Of a stretch of 64,000 nt of DNA, positions 63,889 through 64,000 are shown piece by piece (position 1 is the first letter of the stretch; the number at the start of each line of letters is the position of its first letter). The stretch is from contig JAIRYJ010000037.1 of assembly GCA_031267825.1 (NCBI GenBank), positions 55,158-119,157 of the forward strand. The letters are read 5' to 3'. The stretch comes from Bifidobacteriaceae bacterium (GTDB lineage: Bacteria; Actinomycetota; Actinomycetes; Actinomycetales; WQXJ01). Under the pieces are notes generated by a model, which was not told where the DNA came from, searched no databases, and was given only the letters and a program-made list of their open reading frames with translations. Made by a program: the position numbers and the translations under genes.

Positions 63889-64000
63889 TGCGGCAAGCCA
63901 GTATACGGCCGTCAAATACGCTGACCGGCTCGACCAGGCTGGTGCCATCGCCTTGATCGGGAGTGTCGCGGATTCGTATGACAACGCTATGGCTGAGTCC
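63881..64000 (+). pseudogene. IS3-family transposase fragment of another group (runs off the edge)
   Basis: The frame reads SSDAASQYTAVKYADRLDQA, then GAIALIGSVADSYDNAMAES to the window end. SYDNAxAES is the catalytic-glutamate motif of an IS3 group distinct from the local one. The 5' part of the gene is absent; what follows lies beyond the window, so it may be a truncated 3' end. It was not in the ORF track because it has no start. Confidence 0.75.

Overview
The window is about 64 kb of GC-rich DNA from an actinomycete (Actinomycetota). I cannot name genus or family from sequence alone. The evidence is a GTP-type PEP carboxykinase, a 4.5S-size SRP RNA directly upstream of dnaX, ROK regulators, high-GC codon use, GTG starts, probable leaderless genes, lipoprotein signal peptides and monoderm-type RND pumps without outer-membrane partners.

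Layout. 1-2.2 kb: end of a polysaccharide region with two coupled family 2 glycosyltransferases. 2.7-6.4 kb: a small decaying region with a VapBC pair, a degraded transposase, an orphan ribbon-helix-helix antitoxin, UDP-glucose dehydrogenase (ugd), and an excisionase-type antitoxin with a broken PIN toxin. 6.5-13.4 kb: a sugar locus, with a ROK repressor and a lone FrcA-like ATPase on the minus strand, and a ChvE/GguA/GguB multiple-sugar ABC importer on the plus strand. 14.1-19.3 kb: a GT4 glycosyltransferase, a winged-helix regulator with a small membrane protein, a remotely serpin-like protein, a DUF4870-like membrane protein and a lipoprotein. 19.5-26.1 kb: a large SF2 helicase with a predicted membrane hairpin, a polytopic membrane protein, and a DnaQ-exonuclease/BRCT gene broken by a 64-bp tandem duplication. 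26.6-30.6 kb: a TetR/aldo-keto reductase pair with twin operators, a SIMPL protein, a degenerate Fic protein and an unknown protein. 30.6-35.2 kb: an accessory patch of IS3 fragments around a frameshifted beta-helix surface protein, ending at tRNA-Pro(CGG). 35.3-38.4 kb: nagA and purA. 38.9-46.6 kb: two convergent RND transporters and a TetR regulator. 46.9-53.2 kb: pckG, then sbcC and sbcD. 54.0-59.9 kb: a second, CUT1-type sugar importer (binding lipoprotein and two permeases, no ATPase) with a Gfo/Idh oxidoreductase and a second ROK regulator. 60.1-63.5 kb: SRP RNA, dnaX and a small membrane protein with a G-tract frameshift. The right edge holds two IS3-family fragments meeting head to head.

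The metabolic theme is sugar capture: two ABC importers each with a ROK regulator, GlcNAc-6-P deacetylation, an NAD(P)-linked sugar oxidoreductase and gluconeogenic PEPCK, beside envelope glycosylation (two GT2, one GT4, ugd).

Most unusual is the non-coding DNA. At least three dispersed palindromic repeat families sit between genes. A short word, CGATGCCGTC, recurs far more often than composition predicts, in genes and between them. Two-copy tandem duplications of about 58-73 bp recur; one has broken a gene. I found no CRISPR array and no intact prophage or plasmid. No complete, clearly novel multi-gene system could be demonstrated; the repeat architecture and the membrane-linked helicase are the best leads.
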